64,000 nt of DNA, taken from CAVQNQ01 sp963714205 (GTDB lineage Bacteria; Acidobacteriota; Terriglobia; Bryobacterales; Bryobacteraceae). Shown here piece by piece: positions 1 to 8,004 of this stretch. The translations under genes were made by a program, and so were the position numbers. Under the pieces are notes generated by a model. That model worked only from the letters and a program-made list of their open reading frames with translations, was not told the DNA's origin and ran no database searches. The stretch is from contig CAVQNQ010000008.1 of assembly GCA_963714205.1 (NCBI GenBank), forward strand, positions 62,001-126,000, read 5' to 3'. Numbering within the stretch: position 1 is the first letter of the stretch; the number at the start of each line of letters is the position of its first letter.

Positions 1-2224
1 CCCAGGTATCGTCGCCCGTATCCTGATCGATCTTTTCCTGTTGGAGGTGGGCTTCCAACTGGACCCGGATCGCCTCTTCCCGGTGATCGGGGTCAATCGG
101 CGGGGTGTAGCAGAGCGTCACCTCAGCCTGGCCCCGGCACGAACTATTGGCACCGACCAGGGAGACCGGCCAGGCGAAGGGAAACTCAAGCCGCTGCTTG
201 GCCAGCAGCCGGTCACTGAAGACCAGCGTCACCGAATGCGGCTCGTCGTTCAGGATGGTATCGGCCGCGGGCGCCATGCCGAAGCCCACGAACTCGCGCG
301 AGACATGCCGCAGTGGCCGTTTGTTCAGGGCGTCTGCCCGCCGCGCCCGATGTACCGGCAGGGCGAGCAAGGTTTCCCGCGATGACTGACGTTCCAGCCG
401 CTGATCCAGGGTGGCCAGCGTCGCCGCGGTCAGCGGAGCGGCAAAGCTGGTGCCGCAGTTGTGCACGGCGTCGCCAGCCGGTGTCAGCGAGACCAGGCCG
501 GTTTGATTGCTTCCCCGCACATTGGCCCCGCCGAAATGCGCGAGGTCCGGCTTGCGGGCGCCGCCGACACCAGGCCCGCGCCGGGTGTAGGTGGTGGGCA
601 TCAGCACCACATGCCCGGCTATGCCGGGAGGGTTCACCGCCCCCACGGTGAGGCCGAGGATGTGCTCCGATGGTGCCGTGATCTGCTGATCCTGGGTTCC
701 GAATCCGGCCAGCATCGTTGCTGCGTCTTCCGGTTTCTCAGGCCATGGCGGGCGAGTGGTTCCCACCAGGTTGCCGGCGGCCACGACGAAGAGCACGTCA
801 TTGGTTCTCGCGATCCGGTCCAGCCGGTCGGCCGCGACCGAATAGGCCAGGCGCGAGGTTCGCCGGCCGAGCGAAAAACTCAGGTTGAAGACGCGCACAC
901 CATAATCGCGCTTGGCGACCTTCACCTTTTCATCGAGAACGTCGAAGAGTTCCTCGATATCCGGGTAATAGGCGTTTCGCAGTTCGCGACGCGGGAAAAG
1001 GTCGAGGTCGAAGAACTTGCACCCGGCCGGTTCAAGGGCGGCACTCAGGGGCGGGTTCAGCGCGCTTGCCGCGCTGACCAGGCCGGCAATGAACGTGCCG
1101 TGGCTTTCGTCGCGGTCACCAGGGGGCACCAGGCCGGCGTCGCCGACCTTCCAGGCGTCGAGCGGCGTGCCCGTGGAGACGCCGCCATCGATGACCGCGA
1201 CCGTCGGGTAATCGACGTTTGCCGCCGGCGCCCCGATCGCGGCCGGGCCGAGGTTGGCACCCGCGACCGCCGGCATGGTTTCGAGCACCGGCGGTAGTTC
1301 CACCGACCTTACGAGCCCCTGCTTAGCCAGTAGCGCCAGCAACTCGGTGTGGCGGGCCAGCGTCAGGTCAGCGCGCACCCCCCGCATTCCGTCAGGCAAC
1401 GAGGCCTCGTCCATTTCCATGGCGCGGCCATCGACCAGGAACGGCAGCTCGATCAACCGGCGCCGCTCGTCGGTGATCAACTGGACGGAGAGGGCAAGGC
1501 TCGGTTCGCCAAACTGGACCGTCGAGGTCGAGGGCAGGAACGGCCGCACCAGGAGGCCGCCTTGCAGCCGCTCCAGTCCCTGCTTGAACTGTGCAACCAG
1601 CGCATCGATTTCATTGGTGGCGACGTTCCGGTCCGGCCGGAACAGCTCGACAATGTAGCCGCCGATCACGTTCGGCTGCGCCATCCAGCGCACCGCCTCT
1701 TCGGCGGAGAATTTCACCTTGTCCGTGGCGCTGTGCAGCCCGATATCCTCGATGCCGCCCAGCTCGCTGCGGTATCCGGACACGCGGGGCTCATCCTTGC
1801 CGGTCTTCTTGTTTTTGGCGATGCGGGGGGTCAACTCGGCCTTGCTCTCGATGATGCCCGCGAGCCGGTCGAGTGCCGCCGGCGTCGTCTGGAACAGAAG
1901 CTCGCCCACGCCCTCGGTTCCCACCAGGGCGAACCGGTTGGACTGCGTGAATAGATGGCCCAGCGGCCGGTGACTCTTCGCCAGCGCTTCCTCCCGCTGG
2001 CGCACCTTGATGAACCCGCCGGGCTGCCTGGTCCGGCGCATGCCTTCGGCGACGCTCGCGACCCGCGCCGTCATCTCGGCCTTGTGCGTGGCAAAGCCGC
2101 GGTCGTTGCCCTGAAAGAAGTCCTTGGCACCGCCGCCGAAGGGCTGGGGTTCTTCCAATTCGATGAATCGCTTCGTATCCAGGAAGACCTGAATGGGACG
2201 AAGGTCAGGCTTGTTCTCAGGCAT
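1..2224 (-). CDS. ietS: S8 subtilisin-like serine peptidase, IetS-type (partial, runs off left edge)
   Basis: Translating the minus strand from an ATG at 2224 gives an uninterrupted frame of about 741 codons to the window edge. All subtilase landmarks are present in the usual order: Asp346 in AVIDGGV, His375 in ESHGTFIAG, the oxyanion Asn485 in VVAAGN and the nucleophile Ser593 in CGTSFAAP. About 340 residues precede the catalytic domain and have no motif I recognise; no signal peptide is seen, so it probably acts in the cytoplasm. The start overlaps the stop of the AAA ATPase gene by 8 bases, which implies translational coupling. A co-transcribed AAA ATPase plus subtilase is the known architecture of ietAS, first described as a plasmid stability pair and later as an anti-phage system, in which the protease is the toxic part. 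The family call is firm; the IetS assignment rests on gene order and domain content. The C-terminus is not visible. Confidence 0.85.
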   Translation of the reverse strand, partial: MPENKPDLRPIQVFLDTKRFIELEEPQPFGGGAKDFFQGNDRGFATHKAEMTARVASVAEGMRRTRQPGGFIKVRQREEALAKSHRPLGHLFTQSNRFALVGTEGVGELLFQTTPAALDRLAGIIESKAELTPRIAKNKKTGKDEPRVSGYRSELGGIEDIGLHSATDKVKFSAEEAVRWMAQPNVIGGYIVELFRPDRNVATNEIDALVAQFKQGLERLQGGLLVRPFLPSTSTVQFGEPSLALSVQLITDERRRLIELPFLVDGRAMEMDEASLPDGMRGVRADLTLARHTELLALLAKQGLVRSVELPPVLETMPAVAGANLGPAAIGAPAANVDYPTVAVIDGGVSTGTPLDAWKVGDAGLVPPGDRDESHGTFIAGLVSAASALNPPLSAALEPAGCKFFDLDLFPRRELRNAYYPDIEELFDVLDEKVKVAKRDYGVRVFNLSFSLGRRTSRLAYSVAADRLDRIARTNDVLFVVAAGNLVGTTRPPWPEKPEDAATMLAGFGTQDQQITAPSEHILGLTVGAVNPPGIAGHVVLMPTTYTRRGPGVGGARKPDLAHFGGANVRGSNQTGLVSLTPAGDAVHNCGTSFAAPLTAATLATLDQRLERQSSRETLLALPVHRARRADALNKRPLRHVSREFVGFGMAPAADTILNDEPHSVTLVFSDRLLAKQRLEFPFAWPVSLVGANSSCRGQAEVTLCYTPPIDPDHREEAIRVQLEAHLQQEKIDQDTGDDTW

Positions 2225-3488
2225 CTGCGTTGTCCTTCAGTACCTCGCCTTCTTCGCCGCGCTTCCTGCGCCGTGAGACGGCACTTTGAGAGAGGCCGAG
2301 CACCGCTCCGCGATCGGCCTGCTTCAATCCAACCTGCTCCAGGGCCTCATCAAGGGCATCGACCGGACCGGTCAGCAGCTTCGCCTGGTGGGCCGCAAAG
2401 AGGCGGGCGTTAAGCGTCGCCTGGCGGCGCAGCGCTTCCAGAATGAGCGGGCCGCGGGCTGTTCTCGACACGTCCGGCCGCTCCGTATTGTTCTCGTCTT
2501 CCGCTTCCGAGGGTCCGTGAAGGACGAAGAAGCGCTTGCCGGAATCGACCAGCATTTCGATATCGGCGCCGCTCATGCCGTCCGTTGCCCACACCAGGAA
2601 CCGGGTTTCGCCGGCGCCGAGGCGAACGGGCTTGAGGAAGTCCTTCAGCAGTTGCTCGCGGGCTTCGGGGTCCGGTTTCGGAATCTCGATCCGGGCATCG
2701 AACCGCCGCCATACCGCGGGGTCCAGCAGATGCTCGTGATTGGTCGCGGCCAGGGTGATGCCCAGGCCGTTGCGGGAATCGATGGACTGCAGCAGCGTGT
2801 TGACCACGCGCTTGATCTCGCCGATCTCCTGCACGTCATCGCGCGCCTTTGCCACGGCGTCGAACTCATCCAGGAAGAGCACGCAGCGGTAGCGGCCCGC
2901 GAAATCGAACAGCGCCCCGATGTTTCGGGCCGTCGTGCCCAGGAAGGACGACATCAGGCCGTCGAGACGCACCTCCAGGCAGGGCAGGCTTAGTTGCTGT
3001 GCCAGATAGCGGGCGAGCTTGGTTTTGCCGACACCCGGCGGGCCATAGATCAGGCAGCGCATGTGAGGTTTCGCGCCGAGGCGCGCCAGGTCCTCGCCGC
3101 GCTTCCATTCCGCCAGAAGGTCGCTGATGGCCGCGGCAAGCGGAGCGTTGAGAATCGGTCCGTCCGTGGCCGTGCTGATGGGGAAAATCACACGCGCCAG
3201 CGGCGTGCCGCTTTCCCGGTCAGTCGGGAGCGGGGTTGACGGCGACAGCACCTCGCCAGGGAGCTGCCGGCGGGCCGCTTCCGCCGTTGCCCGCATTTCT
3301 TCCATTGCCAGCGGGGCCATGGTGTGGCGCCGCCCGGCCCGCGTCAGAAGCCTGCCGAGCTTTGCCGCCTGATCCTTGTCGGTTTGTGCCACCACGTCCC
3401 GCAACCGCTCGATTTGTTGCGTCGCCCTGGGACCTTCCGCGTCAAGCGCGATGCGGGCCAGAGCCAGAACTATGTCGAAATGTTCCAT
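2217..3488 (-). CDS. ietA: AAA family ATPase, IetA-type partner of the subtilase
   Basis: A 423-residue AAA ATPase. Walker A (GPPGVGKTK) lies near residue 150, Walker B (VLFLDEFD) near 206, followed by a sensor-1 region (AATNHEHLL) and an arginine-finger segment (WRRFDARIEIP). The frame is open up to 3569, but I place the start at the ATG at 3488 (MEHFDIVLA): the extra 27 codons lie in AT-rich DNA (about 3515-3545) that looks more like a promoter than coding sequence. There is no strong ribosome binding site at either start. The last 35 residues contain a helix-turn-helix-like stretch (ADRGAVLGLSQSAVSRRRKR), so the protein may also bind DNA. The gene overlaps the downstream subtilase by 8 bases. 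In the described IetAS systems the ATPase restrains or steers the subtilase; here that role is inferred from context. Confidence 0.85.
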   Translation of the reverse strand: MEHFDIVLALARIALDAEGPRATQQIERLRDVVAQTDKDQAAKLGRLLTRAGRRHTMAPLAMEEMRATAEAARRQLPGEVLSPSTPLPTDRESGTPLARVIFPISTATDGPILNAPLAAAISDLLAEWKRGEDLARLGAKPHMRCLIYGPPGVGKTKLARYLAQQLSLPCLEVRLDGLMSSFLGTTARNIGALFDFAGRYRCVLFLDEFDAVAKARDDVQEIGEIKRVVNTLLQSIDSRNGLGITLAATNHEHLLDPAVWRRFDARIEIPKPDPEAREQLLKDFLKPVRLGAGETRFLVWATDGMSGADIEMLVDSGKRFFVLHGPSEAEDENNTERPDVSRTARGPLILEALRRQATLNARLFAAHQAKLLTGPVDALDEALEQVGLKQADRGAVLGLSQSAVSRRRKRGEEGEVLKDNADA

Positions 3489-4320
3489 TTGATGCGTCCG
3501 TGTGGTGAACGTATGCAGATACAGACTAATATTATGCATTTTGGCGGCACGAAATGCAAGTGGTGGCATCCGTTATGATCTTTCGGCCCACTGAAATGCG
3601 TTCTTTCGGCCCTTCCATGCATTCCTTCAGCTAGTCCGCCTTCGCCCCATCGGTGTGACTCGGGTGGTTCTGGGCGTCTCCGGCAAGAGCCGGACCGCGC
3701 TTTCGGTTTTCGCCCGGAGCCCCCGAAGAGGGGTCTCCGCCCTTCGGGCATCAATCGACTGACGCAGTTTTTTGATCGGCTCCGCCGACCCTGGCAGGAG
3801 GGAGAAGGCTTCGCCCTCTCCCTCCCGCGATTGCGGCCTAGTAGAGTCGGTTGATTTTGCTGTCTCAAAGCGTACGGCCTCGGAACGGCTGGAACACATC
3901 TGGTTTGGCAAAGGCTACCTGCTGAAAGCCCGGGCTCTCGAGATCGCAAAACGCCAGTTGCTGGCGTGGCGGACGTGAAGAGCGCTGATGCTGCCCACTG
4001 CTGCCACTTTCCAGAAGCCACGAGGAACCTTGCGTTAATTGGGGATTTTGCTTCAGCGGTAGTGGAGTTGATCGACAGCCACGCCGACGCACCCAAGCGT
4101 CGCGCGCTTCGCGCCGATCGTCCGACTGCCGCGTCCGCGGGACGCGGCGCGACGCGCAAGCGCCGAACCGATGGCATCCCGAGCTACTCCCCAAGCCAGA
4201 TAGTGATGGGCAACTGCATGGCCTTCGATTCCGCTGTGGCGGAGATCACGCGGGGAACGTGGCAGCACCGCAATTCTAGGACCAGCGACTTCACGGCCTC
4301 GGGTGGGTGGCCCGCGCCGC

Positions 4321-4612
4321 GCCGCCGCGGCTCGGGCGGCGCGCACGGCGGCCGGCCGCGGAAGCCGGCGCGCACCCCACGTAGCCCCGTGCGCACGACG
4401 GCCGCGTCTGCGGGAACCAGCACGACGTGCGAGCGCGGAACCGCCGACAGGCCGCCGTCCACGATGAGTCCGCGTGCCTCAAGAGCGTCCTTGGGGCCGG
4501 GGTCCCATCGGTCGGCTCGGGCTGTTTGGCGCGCGAAGCGGTCGCGCCATCAGCCGGACTGCCGCCGCTCGGGCGGCGCGAACGGCGGCCGCGTGCGGAA
4601 GCCCACTCTGTG
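4321..4612. repeat. Degenerate GC-rich direct repeat, two copies about 240 bases apart
   Basis: The stretch at 4321-4372 and the one at 4561-4612 share the same order of words: GCCGCCG, CTCGGGCGGCGCG, ACGGCGGCCG, GCGGAAGCC, then a GC-rich tail. Copy two lacks three bases near its start and differs in its last third. Each copy also contains GCCGCC facing GGCGGC and could fold. Neither copy lies in a gene I can support. Confidence 0.5.
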
Positions 4613-4772
4613 CGCGCGGTACGGAAGCGAGCCAGCGCTCGTCAGACGTGCGCCGCGCAGTCACGGCGCGACTGCGGCGCGCGGAATGGCAAACCGCGGT
4701 CGTGTCCGCGGCGACCGTGGCGGTCGCCGGGCCGGCTCGAGCGGTCCGGAGCGCGCGGCGGGACGGGTTGCC

Positions 4773-4792
4773 GACGGCGCCCGGGCGCCGTC
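4773..4792. repeat. Perfect 20-base palindrome downstream of the transposase-like gene
   Basis: GACGGCGCCC is followed directly by its exact complement GGGCGCCGTC. It begins 23 bases beyond the stop codon of the transposase-like gene (read on the minus strand). It could act as a terminator stem, but no T-run follows on either strand, so a protein binding site or decayed repeat end is equally possible. Confidence 0.35.
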
Positions 4793-4815
4793 TACTTCCA
4801 CTTTGCTTGTAATTT

Positions 4816-6054
4816 TCAGCCAGAATTGCGCGAAGTGCCCAGTGGCCTCGGGCGTCGCACCGCTGGCGGCGGGAGCGCGCGCGCACGCGAGGCTTGGGCA
4901 GCCTGCACGAAGTCCGCCAGCAACTGCGACAAAGAAGCCTGGAGTTTTGGATGCTGCATTGCACGCTGCAAAAGCTGTTCGAACGCTCGGACGAGATCGA
5001 AGAGTGTAATGCCTGCTCCGGCTTTCGTGACGCCTCCCATGGAAAACGGCGCCCATGGGTTGCGTCTCCTACCGGGTGAATGCCGGGGGACAATCCAGAC
5101 TATCGGCGAGGTTGTTTCAGGTGCACTGCAGTTCTCAATATGCAACGTCAATGCTGCGAGATTGACAAACGACCGCCGCTTCATGCCTTCTGGGGACAGA
5201 ACTTCCAGCCACCGTAGTACAAAGGTTTTCCAATCAACTCCGGCGGGCACAAGATGAACATGGTAGCGGCGGTGCACTTTGAACCATGCTTTCACCGCTG
5301 GAGTCTCTATGATGCCGTGCCCTTCCGCGATTACGTGGACCTCTTGACAATTCGACGTGTTGTAATCCAGCTCCTCCAGAAAATCCAGCACCGATTCCGC
5401 CCCGGGTTGAGACTCGCCGTAGTTAAGTGAAACCAGTTTGCCTAGTGCCGCAGCCAAACGCTCTCTAATCAAGGCATAGTAGATTCGGGCATTCTCTTCT
5501 TGCCGCGTGATCCTTGGCTTGAGAGAGACAAGCCCTGAGGACTTCAGCTTCGGGTCCACTGTAAATGCCACCGCCGGCCCTCCCGCATTCACATGTAGGC
5601 CGACGATGTCTCGCACTCGGTACTCGACAAGTCTATGTGCCTGGACTCCCGCTGACTGCCAGACGCGAAATACTGTAGAATGGCTCACACCTATCGCTTG
5701 GGCGAGCGTACGAGTGCTCCAGGGGATGCCATTCTTGGAACCCGACTCTACAGCGTCCCGGATTGCCTGGATTTGCTCACTCGTAATCTTCTTCTTGCGG
5801 CCTGGCCGCTCATAAGGCTCCATCACCCCGTCGATGCCAACTTCCTCAAACCGCTTTCGCCAGCGAATCACGGTTGGCCGGCTAATTTTCAGCTTCTTAG
5901 CAAGTTGAGTGTTGGAAAGGCCCTCAGCCGCGTCGAGCACTATGGAAGCACGGAAAACCACCGTGTCCCTGAAGCCCGGTGGTAAGCTCTGCAATTCTTT
6001 CAGTCTGCGGCGCTGGTTGGAATTGATTATTAGAGGCCGCGCAGGGTTTCCCAT
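4816..6054 (-). CDS. IS630-type transposase relative with degenerate DDE residues
   Basis: An intact 412-codon frame starting at the ATG at 6054 (MGNPARPLI); a GTG at 6084 is possible, but TATACT at about 6066-6071 would then lie inside the gene. Residues 15-80 form a homeodomain-like helix-turn-helix (QLAKKLKISRPTVIRWRKRF), followed by a second helix-turn-helix (TLAQAIGVSHSTVFRVWQSA). The middle aligns by eye with IS630 transposases: DIVGLHVN for DIVGLYLD, VDPKLKS where VDEKSQI is usual, VIAEGHGIIETPAVKAW where a VDNYATHK motif with the second Asp is usual, and FVLRWLEVL where VERWF carries the catalytic Glu. The first Asp may survive; the other two positions are changed. An additional C-terminal tail of about 100 residues is not typical of the family. 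I see no terminal inverted repeats. It is therefore an inactive or repurposed transposase: DNA binding is likely, transposition is not. Confidence 0.7.
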   Translation of the reverse strand: MGNPARPLIINSNQRRRLKELQSLPPGFRDTVVFRASIVLDAAEGLSNTQLAKKLKISRPTVIRWRKRFEEVGIDGVMEPYERPGRKKKITSEQIQAIRDAVESGSKNGIPWSTRTLAQAIGVSHSTVFRVWQSAGVQAHRLVEYRVRDIVGLHVNAGGPAVAFTVDPKLKSSGLVSLKPRITRQEENARIYYALIRERLAAALGKLVSLNYGESQPGAESVLDFLEELDYNTSNCQEVHVIAEGHGIIETPAVKAWFKVHRRYHVHLVPAGVDWKTFVLRWLEVLSPEGMKRRSFVNLAALTLHIENCSAPETTSPIVWIVPRHSPGRRRNPWAPFSMGGVTKAGAGITLFDLVRAFEQLLQRAMQHPKLQASLSQLLADFVQAAQASRARALPPPAVRRPRPLGTSRNSG

Positions 6055-6290
6055 CTCGGATAAGTATAAGGGATTACAACACACCCGGACATATGCGTAA
6101 ACCCATTAAGATACAGAGAATTATTTTGCCCCATGTTCTCAATGCAGTGGAATCGCAGCGTGACAGCGGTAGATGCTCCTAACCAATTGAATATGCACGG
6201 TTTACGCTTACAAGATTTGTACCCGATCGGGCCCAAATCGCGAAGAAATCGCCTTTACAACGAAACAGAGCTGCTTGAAAATGTATTCTT

Positions 6291-6521
6291 ATGCGGACCG
6301 TGATTTCAGATGATCAAGAGCGATCATCACTTAAAATCAAGCGACCGATCCTCACCGAGGAGGAGGCCGCGGCATTCTTGACCTGCAAGCGGCCCACATT
6401 GACGGCTTGGCGCAGAAAGCGGGTTGGCCCTCCCTTTTATCAAATTGGCAGGCTGATTCGGTACTCGCCGCAGGACTTGGTGGAGTACCTCGAGAGCAGG
6501 CGACGAAATCATGCAGCCTGA
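6291..6521 (+). CDS. Small excisionase-like helix-turn-helix protein
   Basis: A 76-residue protein. The central part (TEEEAAAFLTCKRPTLTAWRR, then VGPPFYQIGRLIRYSPQDLVEYLESR) has the pattern of the MerR/excisionase DNA-binding fold (HTH_17 type): a helix-turn-helix followed by a conserved wing leading into a final helix. Such proteins commonly direct excision or control transcription in integrated elements. The ATG at 6291 has no clear ribosome binding site; a GTG four codons in is an alternative. It overlaps the next gene by 11 bases, so the two are translated together. The 200 bases upstream are AT-rich and intergenic and probably hold its promoter. Confidence 0.75.
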   Translation: MRTVISDDQERSSLKIKRPILTEEEAAAFLTCKRPTLTAWRRKRVGPPFYQIGRLIRYSPQDLVEYLESRRRNHAA

Positions 6522-6987
6522 GGACACGATCTCAATTCCGCTTCCCAACCGGGAACCCGACGTTCTCGCCATCATTGAAGCACCGGATCGGCTCCGCGGG
6601 AGGATGCTCATGCGGATCAGAAAACAAGGGCCATGGTGGCGCTACCCGTTCACAATCGCAGGCCAAGAATGCACCGGTTCAACAGAACTGCTAGCCACAG
6701 AGGCCGACAGGAAAGCTGTCGAGCGGTCTGAGAGAACCCGACGGGATTTCGTTAAACAAGCACGCCTCGCGGAATCCCGCAGAGACTTCGCTAAGGAGGC
6801 CGGTGAGTCTATCGCGTTGTGCGAAGACGTCGAATGGCGAGCGAAACCGAATACTGAGCGAATACGCCTGAGATTCGCCTCCTTGCTGGCTTCTTCCGGA
6901 GGCATATCCTTCGTTTCGATCGGCGCCGGCGAGAGCATCGAGCGCAGCCAGTCTCCCGCGGTAGGCCTGTCCATGGAGGTTAGATGA
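6511..6987 (+). CDS. Truncated tyrosine-recombinase-like protein, arm- and core-binding parts only
   Basis: A 158-residue protein. Residues 33-62 (RIRKQGPWWRYPFTI, then GQECTGSTE) resemble the arm-type DNA-binding strands at the N-terminus of phage integrases, where a Trp/Tyr/Phe pair is followed by a G-x-R-x-x-G-S/T motif. Residues about 95-140 (WRAKPNTERIRLRFASLLASSGG) resemble the SAM-like core-binding helices. No catalytic domain follows: there is no R-H-R-Y set, and the frame stops where it should begin. It is either a decayed integrase or a DNA-binding accessory protein. It overlaps the gene before it by 11 bases and the one after it by 4 (ATGA), so all three form one operon. The similarity is by eye and moderate. 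Confidence 0.5.
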   Translation: MQPEDTISIPLPNREPDVLAIIEAPDRLRGRMLMRIRKQGPWWRYPFTIAGQECTGSTELLATEADRKAVERSERTRRDFVKQARLAESRRDFAKEAGESIALCEDVEWRAKPNTERIRLRFASLLASSGGISFVSIGAGESIERSQSPAVGLSMEVR

Positions 6988-7358
6988 CTGGACCTCCAGG
7001 GGCATTGCCGTCTACCCAATCGGCGCCGTCCGTTAACCGAGCCCCGCAGTTGGTGATGGTGCGCATGCACAATGGTGAGCTTGCCGCGCGCGTTTCTATG
7101 GAGTTTGCCGAGAGGCTGCTGACGTCCGGGGCGGCTCAGCGGATTGGCAAGGAGAGGCTACGCTATCTTCGGCTGGCGCCAGGAACTGTGATAGAGAGAT
7201 CGTCCTCCGGCTGGGTTCTCATTGAAAACGAGCGACGCCAATATGGCGATGCGGCGGTGCGGCGCGGAATCCTGGCATGCGACCGGCGCAGATTGAAGTA
7301 TGTGCAACTAAACCCGCCCACAATCGCAGCAGTGCCCTCACGTCGTCGAGCGACGTAA
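6984..7358 (+). CDS. Hypothetical protein of the island operon
   Basis: A 124-residue protein that I do not recognise. The ATG lies in ATGA, overlapping the stop of the preceding gene, which supports it as a real, coupled gene. It is basic, has no membrane segment and no signal peptide. A central part (MHNGELAARVSMEFAERL, AAQRIGKERLRYLRL) might be a small alpha/beta fold. The tail is Arg-rich. Its place behind excisionase-like and integrase-like genes suggests an element-specific job such as DNA binding, but nothing in the sequence shows this. Confidence 0.55.
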   Translation: MTGPPGALPSTQSAPSVNRAPQLVMVRMHNGELAARVSMEFAERLLTSGAAQRIGKERLRYLRLAPGTVIERSSSGWVLIENERRQYGDAAVRRGILACDRRRLKYVQLNPPTIAAVPSRRRAT

Positions 7359-7359
7359 T

Positions 7360-7374
7360 GAGCGCCGGGCGCTC
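7360..7374. terminator. Hairpin just after the island operon
   Basis: GAGCGCC-G-GGCGCTC forms a perfect 7-base-pair stem starting at the base after the stop codon of the preceding gene. No T-run follows, so intrinsic termination is doubtful. Confidence 0.25.
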
Positions 7375-7540
7375 GGAGATCGTCAATGTGCCCGAGCATT
7401 GGCTAATGATAAGCCCCTAGGTCGAGGTTTAGGCCATATTCCTACTGGACTCCCAGGGCGAGGGTCCATTTTGGGCTGACCGGAACCCGAGGTCTTGCCA
7501 CCATCGTGAGATTAGCAAACGAGAGATATCGGAGGTAGAA

Positions 7541-7759
7541 GTGAGTACTGCGATCGCAAAGGAGTGGTATACGTTTGGCGAGATCGCCGCCGACATGGGA
7601 GTGAGCCATGGCACCGTCAGAAATCTATTCCGCCGAGAGCCGGATGTGTTGCGAGTCGGTTTGCCGGGATCGAAGCGTCCCACATATCGCGTGCCCGTGT
7701 GCGTCTATGAACGAGTCAAGCGACGCCTTTCCAACCCACCCCCCATACCGCGTCGCTGA
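7541..7759 (+). CDS. Small helix-turn-helix DNA-binding protein
   Basis: A 72-residue protein starting at a GTG at 7541, supported by a good ribosome binding site (GGAGG) about five bases upstream. The N-terminal half (YTFGEIAADMGVSHGTVRNLF) is a clear helix-turn-helix of the MerR/excisionase or Xis type; the rest (PTYRVPVCVYERVKRRL) is the matching wing and final helix. It is separated from the preceding operon by 180 bases that hold no gene. As the last gene before the tRNA-like attachment site it is a good candidate for a directionality or regulatory factor of the element. Confidence 0.7.
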   Translation: MSTAIAKEWYTFGEIAADMGVSHGTVRNLFRREPDVLRVGLPGSKRPTYRVPVCVYERVKRRLSNPPPIPRR

Positions 7760-7863
7760 TGGCCTCTGTGTGTAATTGATGTGTAACGAATCATGAAAGC
7801 AATGCGATCTTTGCGATGTTTGCGATTGAGAAACCTGCAAGTTACGTATTTTCACTATCCTAA

Positions 7864-7891
7864 GCGGGTTCGAGTCCCGCCCGGCTCACCA
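7864..7891 (+). other. 3' end of a tRNA gene (T-arm, acceptor strand, CCA): probable attachment site
   Basis: The sequence reads as the 3' part of a tRNA: T-stem GCGGG (7864-7868), loop TTCGAGT, T-stem CCCGC (7876-7880), acceptor strand CCGGCTC (7881-7887), discriminator A and CCA (7889-7891). The matching 5' acceptor strand would be GAGCCGG; it does not occur in the 100 bases upstream, and no D-arm or anticodon arm fits there. An isolated 3' fragment is the classic footprint of an element that integrated into a tRNA gene and restored its 3' end. By this reading the intact tRNA lies left of the window and everything from there to 7891 is the element. A random tRNA remnant is the alternative. 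Confidence 0.65.
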
Positions 7892-8004
7892 ACTTTTGGA
7901 TCACTAGCTTACAAGCCAATATCGGCTGGTTCGCACCGGCAGCCTTCGGGTGGCCCGGCCCCGATCACTTCCGCTTCGGCCGGGAGGGCAATAGGAGCAA
8001 CCTC

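Larger units (their letters stand above)
3489..4815. other. 1.3-kb stretch without a convincing gene
   Basis: Long open frames exist here on both strands, but they are rich in Arg, Ala, Ser and Pro, show no recognisable domain and overlap each other, as expected for random frames in GC-rich DNA. The first 100 bases, upstream of the AAA gene, are AT-richer and probably hold its promoter. From about 3680 to 3840 there are several short hairpins, the clearest a near-perfect repeat of GAGGGAGAAGGC facing GCCCTCTCCCTC. From about 4050 to 4800 the DNA becomes very GC-rich with many CGCG and GGCGGC words, and includes a degenerate direct repeat (4321-4372 and 4561-4612) and a 20-base palindrome (4773-4792). 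It is probably decayed mobile DNA; I cannot name an element. Confidence 0.5.

Noticed and set aside
1..2413. Series of short plus-strand frames over the first 2.4 kb
   Set aside because: The minus strand carries one continuous subtilase with all catalytic motifs, which explains the region.
3966..5009. 347-codon open frame on the plus strand
   Set aside because: Arg/Ala/Ser-rich, overlaps the transposase-like gene, no ribosome binding site, no domain.
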